A DNA stretch of 24,683 nt from JBDKJS01 sp039806065 (GCA_039806065.1 JBDKJS010000012.1:1-24683), one strand, 5' to 3'; counted from the first letter of the stretch, positions 1 through 7,686 are shown. The notes: generated by a model not told the origin, from the letters alone. A program made the numbers and translations.

Positions 1-3000
1 ATACAAGTCCCATTTACCTTTTAGTGTTTTGTAATCGGTAGAAGCATTAAAATAATTTCTATCATGAATAGACATGTTATTTGCACTTACATATGGCGGA
101 TTGCCTAATATTACATCAAACCCACCATCTATTTCAAACATCCACTCAGTGTCGAAAAACTCAGCAAATGAATTTTGGTCATAAGGATTCCAATTAGCTA
201 TTTTTTTTGCCGTTGCTGGCTGTAATTCATTATTTAAAACCAGTAAACTACTAAGCTCATTGCGTAATACTTCATCTTTTATCCTTAATGATTCTTTTCC
301 ATTTGTTGTTCTAACACGGAAATGTTCTGTTCTAACCTTCTTTAGTTGGTTTTTCTTTATATCAATTTCAGGATTTGTGAATAAGGTAGTGTGCTCTTTT
401 TCTAAATATTTTAAAGTGTCAGCAGCAACAAATTTCGTTTCCAAGTTTGGCAATGGCCTTATGCCTCTGTTGGGTTCGTCCCCCTCCCAGCCTCCCCCAT
501 CGGGGGAGGAGCCTGTTTTTTGGTCAACAATCAAGGCAATAAAAAAGCGGAGTTTAGAAATTTGTATTGCCACGGGTTGCTTGTCCACACCATAAATGCA
601 ATTCTCAATCAGGTAAAGCTTTCTGGCAAAATCTAATTCGTGGTTGTTTTGGTTAAAGGCTTTTGCAATATCGTCAATGCGTTTATCAATTTCTTTTATT
701 GCAGCATCACGGTTTTTGTCGTCCTCCATTTTTTCTGCCAATGCCTTGTCTCGTTTGGCTTTGTCTTGCTGCTTTTGTTTCCAACGTTTGTTGTTGGGGT
801 CGAGCTTGCCGAGTATAAAAACCAGTTTATGTAAAATACCCATTGGGAAAGCACCCGAACCACAGGCGGGGTCTAATATTTTGCAGGTATCAATGGCATC
901 AATCAATTCTTTCTTTTCTGCATCTGTAAATTGTGGTTCTTCGGCCGTGTAGCTAAACAAGTGGTGCAATCTTGTATTCAAAAGCTCCCCTCCTTCTAAA
1001 GGAGGGGTGTCCGCAGGACGGGGTGGTTGCCATCCAAAATTTTTTTTCACTATTTCCAACAAGCCATCTGGATTATCCCAAACCCATTTGTTTTCAAATC
1101 TTAAAACTTTTATACCACAATGTTTTAAAAACAGGTCTCTTTCAGCATCATACTCCGCTTGGGTTGCCTCAAAATGACCTTGACCATCTAGCTCTATGGC
1201 AATTTTTTCTTCAGGACAATAAAAGTCCAAAATATAATTCGCCACACTGTGTTGCCTTCTAAATTTTCGATTGTCTAATTGTTTTCCTTTAAGTAAAGTC
1301 CAAAGTTTTGCTTCAGCAGGGGTTAAATTGTTTCTAAGATTTTTACGGAATGTTTTAAGATAGGGTAGGTTATTTATAGAGCTTTCATATTTATAATTTT
1401 CTGATATGTTTTGATTAGGATTTTGAATATAACCACCTCCCCCTTCGGGTACTCCTCCTTGCAAGGAGGAGAGCTTATTACACAGGTAGGTAATCAGACT
1501 TTCGTCCACCATATAGTTTACAATCTCTCTTGGCGTATAGAAAGAACCAGTAAGTTTACGAGCTGTTGTTTCGGTTTCCTCGTTGTAGCTTGCCAACAGG
1601 TTTTCAAATACCTTACCAAGTAATTCAGGGTCAAGGGCAACTTCTTCTTCTACTGGCGTATTTTCTTCAATGGTAAATTTGTATCGGCTCAAAATATCTA
1701 TCAAGCCACGCACTTCATATTTCTTGCCTTTAGTGTGGAAAGTATTATTTAAGTCAATGTTTCGGGGTGCATCGCTAAAAAACAAATAATCGGGAACGGT
1801 AACCAATGTTTCATTTTTTAGCTGTTGGGTAAATCCGTCAATGTATATGCTTTGATCTTTGGTTCTTTTATCCAAACACTCGAACAAACCGCCATTGAGG
1901 AAAGGAATATTGTCCATCCATTTTGCAAACTTGTCTTGGTCTTTTATAAAACGACTGTAACGGAAATAATGCGGCACACCTGTGTTGCGGTTTACAAAGG
2001 TTCGACTGATTTTATTTTTGTCTTTTACATCCTTGTTCATTTCAGTGTTCAGCGTAGCAAAGAAAAGGTTTTGTAAAATGGCTTTGTAATAGGTGCTGCC
2101 TGTTTTGTCTTTATAGTCGAGTATTTTATCCAGTTCTCGTTTATTGAAAAGGTCATCAGGAATTAAATTTTTCTCTTTCAAAAACCAGACAAAAATCAAA
2201 CGGGTAATTAGGCGAATAACATTTACAGGGTTTCGGGTTTTATCATCCTTTAGTTCATCATCCGGAAACTCCACTTCTTGCAATGCCCAGAAATACCAAT
2301 AGGCAAGCTCTTTGTAAAACTTCTTGTTGAGTTCTGAAATATTGAGTGTGGCTTTCCACGCTTCGTGCAGTTTTACAAAACTGTGAAATTCAAATTTCTT
2401 GTAAAGCTCATTCAGGCTTAAGTCTTTCAATATTTCTTTGTGTGCCCGTTGCGGATTGGTAATGTCAATGTCTTTGATTAAGGTTACTTTCTCTAATACA
2501 TCTTTGCTGGTGTCCTTCTTGTGTAACCTACGGTCAATAATGGATAATGTAAGCTTGTTCCCATAGTGAAATAACACAATCACAGGCATCTTAAAAGGCA
2601 CATTCAGTTCTCGTGTAATCTTTACTAGTTCGCTTCGTTTGTAGCTTTGTTCTTTTAGTTGAATGGTAAAAAATAGGAAACTTTGGTATTCGTTTCTGTC
2701 TACTTCACCCTTATCGAACAACGATTGCACACGGCTAATTTCAGAATCGGTAACCTGAAAAATAAACTCAATGTGTTTCCAGTGGCCTACTAATGCTTTC
2801 TCTTTGTTGATGGCATTTTTAGAAAGATTGAAACTATCCATAAAGCCATCAAAAGTAGCGGGGCTAATGCGTTCGGTTTTATTACTGGTGTAGTCTAAAG
2901 CCTTGTATAAAGCCAAACTGCTTTCATACAGTTTTTTACTGTTGAAACCCTGAATAGCTTCTTCTATCTGCTTAAGTTTATCGTAATCTTTATCTGTCAT
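1..3000 (-). CDS. Eco57I-type adenine-specific DNA methyltransferase / restriction-modification enzyme, C-terminus beyond window, carrying an in-frame DUF559 insertion
   Basis: This gene would methylate adenine in DNA and probably forms the modification, or combined restriction-modification, subunit of the defence operon. The frame starts with ATG at 3000 and I checked it codon by codon to position 1 without a stop, giving 1000 residues with the C-terminus outside the window. Residues about 490-510 carry the FYTPREIVNYMVDESL segment that precedes the catalytic domain. SAM-binding motif I is DPACGSGAF at residues 710-718, and the catalytic NPPY (motif IV) is at 967-970. The conserved loop RPLPNLETKFVAA begins near residue 848. 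Between the FYTPREIV segment and motif I lies a 165-residue insertion (about 509-673) with a complete DUF559 nuclease domain. A second short insertion rich in Gly, Pro and Asp (residues 831-840) comes from another palindrome. The target-recognition domain is not visible. The gene starts 25 bases after the upstream nuclease gene ends, in the same operon. The family is clear; whether the enzyme cuts as well as methylates is not. Confidence 0.9.
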   Translation of the reverse strand, partial: MTDKDYDKLKQIEEAIQGFNSKKLYESSLALYKALDYTSNKTERISPATFDGFMDSFNLSKNAINKEKALVGHWKHIEFIFQVTDSEISRVQSLFDKGEVDRNEYQSFLFFTIQLKEQSYKRSELVKITRELNVPFKMPVIVLFHYGNKLTLSIIDRRLHKKDTSKDVLEKVTLIKDIDITNPQRAHKEILKDLSLNELYKKFEFHSFVKLHEAWKATLNISELNKKFYKELAYWYFWALQEVEFPDDELKDDKTRNPVNVIRLITRLIFVWFLKEKNLIPDDLFNKRELDKILDYKDKTGSTYYKAILQNLFFATLNTEMNKDVKDKNKISRTFVNRNTGVPHYFRYSRFIKDQDKFAKWMDNIPFLNGGLFECLDKRTKDQSIYIDGFTQQLKNETLVTVPDYLFFSDAPRNIDLNNTFHTKGKKYEVRGLIDILSRYKFTIEENTPVEEEVALDPELLGKVFENLLASYNEETETTARKLTGSFYTPREIVNYMVDESLITYLCNKLSSLQGGVPEGGGGYIQNPNQNISENYKYESSINNLPYLKTFRKNLRNNLTPAEAKLWTLLKGKQLDNRKFRRQHSVANYILDFYCPEEKIAIELDGQGHFEATQAEYDAERDLFLKHCGIKVLRFENKWVWDNPDGLLEIVKKNFGWQPPRPADTPPLEGGELLNTRLHHLFSYTAEEPQFTDAEKKELIDAIDTCKILDPACGSGAFPMGILHKLVFILGKLDPNNKRWKQKQQDKAKRDKALAEKMEDDKNRDAAIKEIDKRIDDIAKAFNQNNHELDFARKLYLIENCIYGVDKQPVAIQISKLRFFIALIVDQKTGSSPDGGGWEGDEPNRGIRPLPNLETKFVAADTLKYLEKEHTTLFTNPEIDIKKNQLKKVRTEHFRVRTTNGKESLRIKDEVLRNELSSLLVLNNELQPATAKKIANWNPYDQNSFAEFFDTEWMFEIDGGFDVILGNPPYVSANNMSIHDRNYFNASTDYKTLKGKWDLY
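479..516. repeat. Solitary GC-rich palindromic unit, in frame in the methyltransferase gene
   Basis: An 8-bp perfect stem with a three-base loop (491-498 with 502-509) sits in C-rich then G-rich DNA that contrasts with the AT-rich surroundings. It encodes SSPDGGGWEG (residues 831-840) in a loop of the methyltransferase just before the conserved RPLPNLETKF segment. Its style resembles the inverted repeats around the DUF559 insertion, but the sequence is not identical, so membership of the same family is inferred. The outer limits are approximate. Confidence 0.65.
982..1028 (-). repeat. Left terminal inverted repeat of the DUF559 element
   Basis: This 47-base unit contains two nested hairpins. 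The outer one has a 9-bp stem (987-995 with 999-1007) and a three-base loop. The second is GTCC-GCA-GGAC at 1009-1019. It matches the reverse complement of 1431-1476 at 36 of 44 aligned non-loop positions. It is translated in the host gene as the peptide RPADTPPLEGGEL. Confidence 0.85.
1431..1476 (+). repeat. Right terminal inverted repeat of the DUF559 element
   Basis: This 46-base unit is the inverted partner of 982-1028. It contains a perfect 10+10 base palindrome (1452-1461 with 1462-1471) and a smaller CCC-TTC-GGG hairpin at 1441-1449. Base changes relative to the left copy fall in pairs that keep the stems intact. It is translated on the minus strand as KLSSLQGGVPEGGGG. Confidence 0.85.
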
Positions 3001-3025
3001 TGTTATTTAATATTATCCGGCCCTT

Positions 3026-4117
3026 CTATAAATTTTTGAGTTCATTTTCAATAAATGTAGCGAGTACTTCTTTGCTTGGTAATGCTACCAAATATTTGCT
3101 TACAAATAGTTTTTGTGTGATACCTGCCATAGCGTATTCCACCATCTGTTTACCTTTTTCAGCACATAGCAATATACCTATGGTGGGGTTATCGTCAGCT
3201 CTTTTTTCGTTGTGATTATAGTAGGCAGCATAAGCGTTTAATTGCGATAAATATTCATGCTTAAATTTATCTACTTTTAATTCCAACAGCACATGGCATT
3301 TTAATATTCGATGATAGAACACCAAATCAATAAAACAATATTCCTCGTCAATAAGGATTCGTTTTTGTCTGGCTTCAAAACAAAACCCATTACCCAATTC
3401 TAAAATAAATTTTTCTAAATGATTAATAAGTGCTTCTTCTAATTCATTTTCATGCAAGAGGTTTTCTTTTGGAAGATTTAAGAAGTCAAAAAAGTAAATT
3501 GATTTTACTGCATCATCAGCATTTGACGGTACTATTTTATTCTGCAATTCTGCTACTGCACTTTCTGTGTTTTCAGATAATCCCACCCGTTCAAATGCCA
3601 TGGTTGCAATTTGTTTTTCCAGTTCTCGTACCGAAAGGGTGTTTTTAATAATCATCATTTCATAAAAAGTCCTTTTGGTAATGTCCTTTATTTTAATTAA
3701 TTCTACTATGTGCGTATAGGATACTTTGCTAATCAATTCTTGAAAGTAATTGTCAGGAAGTTTTATGGAAGGTGCGGGTGCGATTATTTGGGTCGCTGAC
3801 CCAAGAATGTTATCAGGCAATAGGTTTTTGAATTCTTGGGTCAGTGACCCAAGAATTGCCGGGTAACATTGGTAAAATTGGCGGCACCTTGAAAGTTCAG
3901 GGGCAGTAAGACCTTTAATAGCAATATCTTTTGCGAGTTGTGGTAGTAATTTGGTTCCATACTTTGCTCTGTCGGCTCCCTTTTGTTCAAACTCAACAAT
4001 GTATAAGCCAATGAGCCAGTTGCGAATGGTGATATTCGTATTAACAGCCCTTACCGACTTTTGATAAAGTACATTGTGTGTTTCTTGAATTTGTAAACTT
4101 AGGTTCCTGTATTCCAT
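3026..4117 (-). CDS. DUF1016/YhcG-family PD-(D/E)XK nuclease
   Basis: This 363-residue protein has the two-part DUF1016 layout. A helical N-terminal region (about 10-180) contains IRNWLIGLYIVEFEQ, the segment SRCRQFYQCYP, and FYEMMIIKNTLSVRELEKQI. A C-terminal nuclease domain (about 205-355) follows. The nuclease core is visible as FIDLVFYHR (D264) followed by LLELK (E279, K281), then the conserved QLNAYAAYYN. The family is found beside many restriction-modification genes and is assumed to cleave or bind DNA, but its exact job is not established. The ATG at 4117 lies three bases after the helicase stop, so the two are almost certainly co-transcribed and translationally coupled. The linker between its two parts contains two copies of ILGSxTQ spaced 16 residues apart, encoded by palindromic DNA. 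Confidence 0.9.
   Translation of the reverse strand: MEYRNLSLQIQETHNVLYQKSVRAVNTNITIRNWLIGLYIVEFEQKGADRAKYGTKLLPQLAKDIAIKGLTAPELSRCRQFYQCYPAILGSLTQEFKNLLPDNILGSATQIIAPAPSIKLPDNYFQELISKVSYTHIVELIKIKDITKRTFYEMMIIKNTLSVRELEKQIATMAFERVGLSENTESAVAELQNKIVPSNADDAVKSIYFFDFLNLPKENLLHENELEEALINHLEKFILELGNGFCFEARQKRILIDEEYCFIDLVFYHRILKCHVLLELKVDKFKHEYLSQLNAYAAYYNHNEKRADDNPTIGILLCAEKGKQMVEYAMAGITQKLFVSKYLVALPSKEVLATFIENELKNL
3788..3857. repeat. Pair of related palindromes inside the DUF1016 gene
   Basis: Copy B (3831-3857) is a perfect inverted repeat with 13-base arms around a single central G. Copy A (3788-3804) keeps the inner 7-base arms TTGGGTC / GACCCAA around three bases. The centres are 48 bases apart, so both copies read in the same frame and encode ILGSATQ (residues 104-110) and ILGSLTQ (88-94). 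They are either a protein repeat whose codons happen to be palindromic, or a small palindromic DNA element or operator inside the gene. Confidence 0.7.
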
Positions 4118-4120
4118 ATT

Positions 4121-7100
4121 CTATTTTAATACCAACCAGGTAATCAATTCAAATTTATTAGCACCATCAATTTGTTTTTCCTGCGGAATAATAGTAGCGT
4201 TCCGGCTGCCTGATAACATTCCTAAATTCTTTTTCTTGAAAGTGCCAGTTATTGCCTTAACCGATTCAGTAAGCAAAGCCGCATATTGGCTTGTATCTAG
4301 TCCGTTGTTGGTTTCTTCATTAAACAAATCACACAATTGCTGAATTGGTTCACTCTTTCCTGTGCAAAGCAAGCGGTAAATATCGAGTATTTGCTTCGGA
4401 TGAGTGAAGTTGTAACGCACTGTTCCATCATTGCGAACATACACTAAGAAATATGGTTGCAATGGGTTTACTTTTTCGTTTCCTGCACTATCGCCCAATT
4501 GTCGCAAGCAAAATATTACTCCGGGCTTTACCACTTCCGAAACATCCTGATTGAAAAGTGTTGAATCTAATTTGTAAGGAACTAAAGCATAAATGCCAAG
4601 TGGTGCTGCTTCTAATTCCTTTCGATTGGCTTCGATGAAATTCAGTAAATCCATGCGGAAATCGTCCAAAGAAAAGTTGCTTAACGAAACGCCACCTTCA
4701 TTCAGTTCGTCCATATCCAACACTTCATCCTGCAAGCGTTTCAATTGCTTATCACGGAATTTCAAATCATCCTCAACCAGTTCCTGAATCTGTTCCTTGT
4801 TCAAAAGATTGTCTTCGTTTGTTCCGCTGATGTCCACCAAAGCCATTCTTGCCTCAACCCTTGACTTTAGTTTTATGTAATTGTCAAGGTCTTTAGTAGG
4901 CCAAAAGTTTACCAAATGCACTTTGTTGTTGATAGAACCAATACGGTCTATACGTCCAAAACGCTGAATGATACGAACAGGATTCCAGTGAATATCATAG
5001 TTTACCAAGTAGTCGCAGTCTTGCAAGTTTTGCCCTTCGCTTATACAATCAGTGGCAATGAGAATATCAATTTCTCCATCTTCATCTTTCGGCATTGTTA
5101 TTTGAGAACTCCGCTTTTTGCTGATTGGTGAAAAGTTGGTAAGGATGTGATTGTATTCCGTATTTTCAGAATAACCTTTTGGTTTGAATGTCGTTTTGTT
5201 TTCACTTCCGCCAGTTACCAAAGCAATGTTTACCCGAAGTTCATCCTTTGCCCATTGCTCCAAATTATCATACAGATATTTTGCAGTGTCGGCAAATGCT
5301 GTAAAAACTAATACCTTTTTATTTTCTGTGCCTGTTTTTGTAATGGTAGGATTTTGAACTTTATTTTTGATTAAGGCTTTCAGTTCCTTCATTTTCGCAT
5401 CTCGTTTGGCATCTACATCTTTTGCTCTCAAAAGCAATTCATACAATTGGTCTTTATCATCTTGCATTGCTGCTTTCCAATCGTCTAATCTTAAATGGTT
5501 CATTTTAAAAGTAAGTTTTTCACCCACTTCCAAAGCTTCCCTCAAATCATCATCTTCAATAGCATCAATGTCTATGTCTTCTAATTCCAAGTCTGGATTT
5601 TCATCCTTGTATTTTTGGAAACGGTCAATTCTGGTTTCTAAATTTTCAATGCGGTTTATAGTTCGCTGTAAAGTTTCACGGAACGAATAGATGGAACTCT
5701 CCAAGCGTTTCATAAAATTCACTTTCATCATTCCGATTAAGTAACTTTCACGTAACTCCTGTGAAAACATTTTAACAGCAGCAGGTCCTGATTTCTTCAT
5801 TACCTTTTCCTCATACAATGCCTTGTGTTCGGGCAATACAAAAGAGCTCGGTGTAAAGTGAACCAGTTTGTATTTGCTTATTTTTTCATTCAGTTTTTCG
5901 TAAGTAAGGAATTTATGCTCAGTGTCAATTTCAGGGTAAATAGAATGAACAGGTTCGTGGTCGGGGAAACCACCAATGCGTTCCATTTCTGATTTGTAAT
6001 ATTTGGTAATGTGTTTCCGAGAACGGGCAATGGTTAGAGCATCTAACAATTTAAAGAAAGCAGAATCTAAATCGTTCAACAAATCCCTTGTTGTTCGCTC
6101 TTCCTTCATTCTTGCCTTTGCCCAATTGGTAAATCGCAATTGCGATTGTTTCAACAATTCGCCAATACTTTCAATGCCTAATTTTCCTTCATCATCACCG
6201 GCAAAAGCATTGTCATTTTCTGCAGTGATATACATTAACTGATTACGAAGATCTTTTAATTCATTATTTACTGGTGTTGCACTTAATAAGAGCACCTTTG
6301 TTTTTTTGCCTCCAAGAATGATGTCTTGCATCAGTCTTTCGAAACGACTTTTACGTATGGTGTTGCCTTCTTCATCTTTCTTTCCCTTTGTATTATTTCT
6401 GAAATTGTGACTTTCATCAATTACCACCAAATCATAAGCACCCCAATTGAAATTTGATAAATCAATATTGTCGGCTTCCGTGTGTCCTTTCTCACGGCTA
6501 AGGTCTGTGTGATACATAACCGTGTATGAAAAACGGTCTTTAGGAAAGGGGTTTAAAGTATGTCCTTTGTGTGCTTGATAAACTGTCCAGTTGTCACGCA
6601 ATTTTTTTGGTGTTAAAACCAAAATGCGATAATTAAGCATTTCGAAATACTTGATGACTGCTAATGCTTCATAGGTTTTACCCAATCCAACACTGTCGGC
6701 AATGATACAACCATTGTATTTTAAAATCTTGTTGATTGCACCTCTAGCACCATGTTGCTGGAAGGTAAAAAGCGTTTTCCAAATTTCTGAATCGTAAAGA
6801 TTGGCTTTGATGTCAGAGAGTCCGGAAGCATCAGTTTCATTGATGTATTGCTCAAAAATATGGAACAGTGTCTTGTAATAAACAAATTCAGGGCTGTTGT
6901 CGCGATGAAGCAGTTCAATGTATTTCAGAACCTGGTCTTTTACATTTTCCACTTCCACTTCGGGCATTTCGTTGTTCCAAAGCTTGTCAAACCATGCTTT
7001 CAAGGCGGATAAATCTCTGCGGTCATTCACCACAAGGTTAAGCTCTATGTTTGGGCGTGAGCCTAAACCAAGACCATTAACCGTGAAGTTGGAGCTGCCG

Positions 7101-7513
7101 GTTACGGCATCTTCAACTCCGTTTGGTTTTTCGATGTGGTAAAGTTTGCCGTGTAAAAAATCTGGTCGAACCATTGATTTAATTTCAACCTTTTCTCTTA
7201 TCCAGTTTGCACATTGTTTGGCTAATACTTTTTGTTGCAGCCTGTTCTCAATAGGTATAACCAATTTGTCGTCCTCGATTTGATAATTCTTAGAATCTGT
7301 CGAAGAAGCTACACTTTTAATAAAACGAGGTTCGCCAAATAGAAGTCGCAATGAATTTACATTATCAAGTTGAGGCTTTAGTTTTTCGTAAGCGTAAATG
7401 GTAAAGTAGGCGGTTACAAAAGAAAGAGTACTACTATCAATAATTTTTTCTTTTAGAAATTGACCCACACTTCCATTGGCAAAATTATCCTTTATGGAAT
7501 TTGATTGTTGCAT
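4121..7513 (-). CDS. PLD-domain SNF2-family DNA helicase/translocase of the defence operon
   Basis: This is an ATP-dependent SNF2-type helicase or translocase fused to an N-terminal phospholipase-D-like domain. Counting from a TTG at 7540 (1139 residues), the PLD-like part has one HxK motif (H130, K132) followed by GSSNFTVNGL. Walker A is GLGKT at 285-289, the Walker B box is DESH at 375-378, and motif III is SATPVN at 420-425. Motifs V-VI are IATDCISEGQNLQ (828-840) and QRFGRIDRIG (859-868). A long charged, probably coiled segment (about 600-720) separates the two helicase lobes. I prefer the ATG at 7513 (residue 10), because a promoter-like TATATTTTG at 7545-7553 would start transcription at about the TTG. 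It is the first gene of the operon with the DUF1016 nuclease and the methyltransferase. The pairing of SNF2 helicase and large adenine methyltransferase recalls class 1 DISARM (DrmD, DrmMI), but no DrmA or DrmB is visible. Confidence 0.9.
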   Translation of the reverse strand: MQQSNSIKDNFANGSVGQFLKEKIIDSSTLSFVTAYFTIYAYEKLKPQLDNVNSLRLLFGEPRFIKSVASSTDSKNYQIEDDKLVIPIENRLQQKVLAKQCANWIREKVEIKSMVRPDFLHGKLYHIEKPNGVEDAVTGSSNFTVNGLGLGSRPNIELNLVVNDRRDLSALKAWFDKLWNNEMPEVEVENVKDQVLKYIELLHRDNSPEFVYYKTLFHIFEQYINETDASGLSDIKANLYDSEIWKTLFTFQQHGARGAINKILKYNGCIIADSVGLGKTYEALAVIKYFEMLNYRILVLTPKKLRDNWTVYQAHKGHTLNPFPKDRFSYTVMYHTDLSREKGHTEADNIDLSNFNWGAYDLVVIDESHNFRNNTKGKKDEEGNTIRKSRFERLMQDIILGGKKTKVLLLSATPVNNELKDLRNQLMYITAENDNAFAGDDEGKLGIESIGELLKQSQLRFTNWAKARMKEERTTRDLLNDLDSAFFKLLDALTIARSRKHITKYYKSEMERIGGFPDHEPVHSIYPEIDTEHKFLTYEKLNEKISKYKLVHFTPSSFVLPEHKALYEEKVMKKSGPAAVKMFSQELRESYLIGMMKVNFMKRLESSIYSFRETLQRTINRIENLETRIDRFQKYKDENPDLELEDIDIDAIEDDDLREALEVGEKLTFKMNHLRLDDWKAAMQDDKDQLYELLLRAKDVDAKRDAKMKELKALIKNKVQNPTITKTGTENKKVLVFTAFADTAKYLYDNLEQWAKDELRVNIALVTGGSENKTTFKPKGYSENTEYNHILTNFSPISKKRSSQITMPKDEDGEIDILIATDCISEGQNLQDCDYLVNYDIHWNPVRIIQRFGRIDRIGSINNKVHLVNFWPTKDLDNYIKLKSRVEARMALVDISGTNEDNLLNKEQIQELVEDDLKFRDKQLKRLQDEVLDMDELNEGGVSLSNFSLDDFRMDLLNFIEANRKELEAAPLGIYALVPYKLDSTLFNQDVSEVVKPGVIFCLRQLGDSAGNEKVNPLQPYFLVYVRNDGTVRYNFTHPKQILDIYRLLCTGKSEPIQQLCDLFNEETNNGLDTSQYAALLTESVKAITGTFKKKNLGMLSGSRNATIIPQEKQIDGANKFELITWLVLK

Positions 7514-7544
7514 AGAAAGTTGCAATTGTGATGGCACCAAAATA

Positions 7545-7553
7545 CAAAATATA
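7545..7553 (-). promoter_or_regulatory. Possible -7 element of the defence operon promoter
   Basis: On the minus strand the sequence is TATATTTTG, one base off the Bacteroidota -7 consensus TAnnTTTG. No good TTTG -33 element is found at the expected 19-21 base distance, so this is a weak call. Confidence 0.3.
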
Positions 7554-7584
7554 AAGCACTTTAAAAACCAATGAAACTATTCAA

Positions 7585-7628
7585 ATTAAGGTTTCATAAA
7601 TAAATTAATTTGATTTTCAAACCTTAAT
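7585..7628. repeat. Inverted repeat between rmlA and the defence operon
   Basis: Two perfect 10-base arms (ATTAAGGTTT at 7585-7594 and AAACCTTAAT at 7619-7628) flank a 24-base AT-rich loop. The repeat lies upstream of the helicase start and downstream of the rmlA stop. It could be an operator for the defence operon or a weak terminator for rmlA. No T-run follows the stem on the minus strand, which argues against a classical terminator. Confidence 0.45.
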
Positions 7629-7686
7629 GATCGAAGCTATCAGAGGTCAAAAAAATAAATGGTATTTCCACTGCTACGCGGCCCTT

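Larger units (their letters stand above)
982..1476 (-). mobile_element. DUF559 endonuclease element with terminal inverted repeats, inserted in frame in the methyltransferase gene
   Basis: The block is exactly 495 bases (165 codons) and is bounded by inverted repeats 982-1028 and 1431-1476, whose outer ends both read AAGCTC inward. Read on the minus strand in the host gene's frame, it encodes host residues about 509-673. Residues about 544-655 form a complete DUF559 (Vsr/PD-(D/E)XK-like) domain: NLPYLKTF, LTPAEAKLW, RRQHSVANYILDFYC, then IAIELDGQGH and GIKVLRFENKWV. The presumed catalytic residues D592, E603 and D605 are present. There are no stops and no intein splice motifs, so the host protein is expected to contain the nuclease as an extra domain. 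I recall DUF559 proteins in Bacteroidota often having PPLEGG-like peptides at their ends, which these repeats encode; that is memory, not a search. Mobility is inferred from the repeats and position; I found no convincing target-site duplication. Confidence 0.75.

Noticed and set aside
982..1476. Intein inside the methyltransferase
   Set aside because: There is no Cys/Ser/Thr splice start with block A, no His-Asn ending, and the nuclease is DUF559 rather than LAGLIDADG or HNH; the ends are DNA palindromes instead.
479..1476. CRISPR-like repeats
   Set aside because: Only three palindromic units, unevenly spaced, in different orientations, inside a coding frame, with no spacers or cas genes.
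976..1482. Target-site duplication around the DUF559 element
   Set aside because: The flanks ATTCAA (976-981) and ATTACA (1477-1482) share only four of six bases, which chance explains in AT-rich DNA.
260..2076. Plus-strand frames across 260-2076
   Set aside because: They are antisense to the open methyltransferase frame, match nothing I recognise, and arise from its base composition.
1..3000. Broken or frameshifted methyltransferase
   Set aside because: Every codon from 3000 to 1 was read and none is a stop; the absence of a closed frame is only due to the window edge.
1..7513. Complete DISARM system
   Set aside because: Only helicase- and methyltransferase-like parts are seen; DrmA, DrmB and a separate DrmC are missing, so a full call is not supported.
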